DNA of 64,000 nucleotides, from NCBI GenBank assembly GCA_019634165.1, contig JAHQVT010000010.1, forward strand, positions 310,001 to 374,000, written 5' to 3'. Below, in pieces: positions 63,704-64,000 of this stretch. Every line of letters starts with the position of its first letter. The stretch's first letter is position 1. The DNA comes from Rhodospirillales bacterium. GTDB lineage: Bacteria > Pseudomonadota > Alphaproteobacteria > Rhodospirillales > Thalassospiraceae. The notes beneath the pieces are model-generated. The model saw nothing but the letters and a program-made list of their open reading frames with translations. It was not told where the DNA came from and did not search any database. The translations under genes and the position numbers were made by a program.

Positions 63704-64000
63704 TTATCCGGTCGAGCGGCCCGGTAGCGGCAAAACATCGTCTTCGCCGTCAATCTGCGGGAAATTGCCCGATGCCCAATCGGCTTTGGCTTTTTCGATC
63801 CGGTCTTTTGAACTGGAAACGAAGTTCCACCACAAATGACGTTTGCCAACGGACAAGCCGCCCAGCAACATCACGCGGCAATCAGACTGGGCGACGATAT
63901 CGGGGATTTCTTCGGGGGCGACATAGATAAGATTACGCGGACCATAGGTTTCGCCATCAATCGCCAAGCTGCCCGAGACAACGTAAACAGCCCCTTCCTG
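63704..64000 (-). CDS. Pirin-family protein, C-terminal fragment (gene continues past the window)
   Basis: 99 codons are visible and the frame is open to the last base. The sequence QEGAVYVVSGSLAIDGETYGPRNLIYVAP, then RVMLLGG.SVGKRHLWWNFVSSSKDRIEKAKADW (read in segments), matches the C-terminal cupin of pirin-like proteins, including the conserved NFVSS..D.I..A..DW. Pirins are cupin proteins with quercetinase or redox-sensor roles. The metal ligands would be in the missing N-terminal half. Confidence 0.9.
   Translation of the reverse strand, partial: QEGAVYVVSGSLAIDGETYGPRNLIYVAPEEIPDIVAQSDCRVMLLGGLSVGKRHLWWNFVSSSKDRIEKAKADWASGNFPQIDGEDDVLPLPGRSTG

Overview
The window looks like chromosomal DNA of a free-living, probably marine alphaproteobacterium. 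G+C is moderate (roughly mid-50s % by eye). The gene content is typical of Rhodospirillales: a membrane-anchored CycM-type cytochrome c, prephenate dehydratase next to kdsB, a pspF/pspABC locus with a sigma-54 promoter, several EamA and LysE exporters, and a leucine/acyl-CoA degradation block. Thalassospira or a close relative is my best guess. That guess rests on gene content only; there is no rRNA gene here. Functional calls come from reading motifs and protein character, without database searches.

Layout. 1-4.3 kb: the end of a periplasmic binding protein, a serine hydrolase, a compact exported EndoU-type ribonuclease with a putative immunity gene, and an AAA/DUF4143-like ATPase. 4.5-7.7 kb: pspABC divergent from pspF, with a sigma-54 promoter and an IHF site between them, then a hypothetical gene with a C/H/D triad-like arrangement. 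8-13.6 kb: an outer-membrane barrel protein, then a minus-strand catabolic cluster (hotdog thioesterase, isovaleryl-CoA dehydrogenase, thiolase, carbonic anhydrase, acyl-CoA dehydrogenase) headed by a 22-bp perfect palindrome. 13.8-14.1 kb: a noncoding tract of about 25 degenerate repeats phased at exactly 11 bp. 14.2-24.1 kb: a solute-binding protein, a DEAD-box helicase with an expanded RG-rich tail, an EamA transporter, an atypical SDR divergent from a LysR regulator, a chemoreceptor, pheA and kdsB.

24.5-43.5 kb: cycM, two tandem inositol-monophosphatase-family genes (HisN-like), two cation/proton antiporters, exporters, an Lrp regulator, three EamA transporters in a row, an SDR, a solute-binding-like protein, small metabolic and repair genes (phhB, uracil-DNA-glycosylase family, GST), a secreted esterase, an M17 aminopeptidase that probably starts at TTG, and a MarR regulator. 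43.8-55.7 kb: LysE, an FliL-like exported protein, the complete yejABEF peptide importer, a LysR gene, a DUF1127 peptide, a methyltransferase and a quinone-oxidoreductase-like enzyme.

56-60 kb: tRNA-Ser(GGA), followed by a single 1069-codon gene of lower G+C, flanked by gene-poor DNA. Its product has an Mrr-like nuclease motif at the N-terminus and a long uncharacterised helical remainder without a P-loop. This is the best candidate here for an undescribed, probably defence-related, system. 60-64 kb: a MarR regulator with two palindromic operators controlling an EamA/NmrA-like pair, then proC-like, thpR and a truncated pirin gene. Most of the rest is ordinary core genome.
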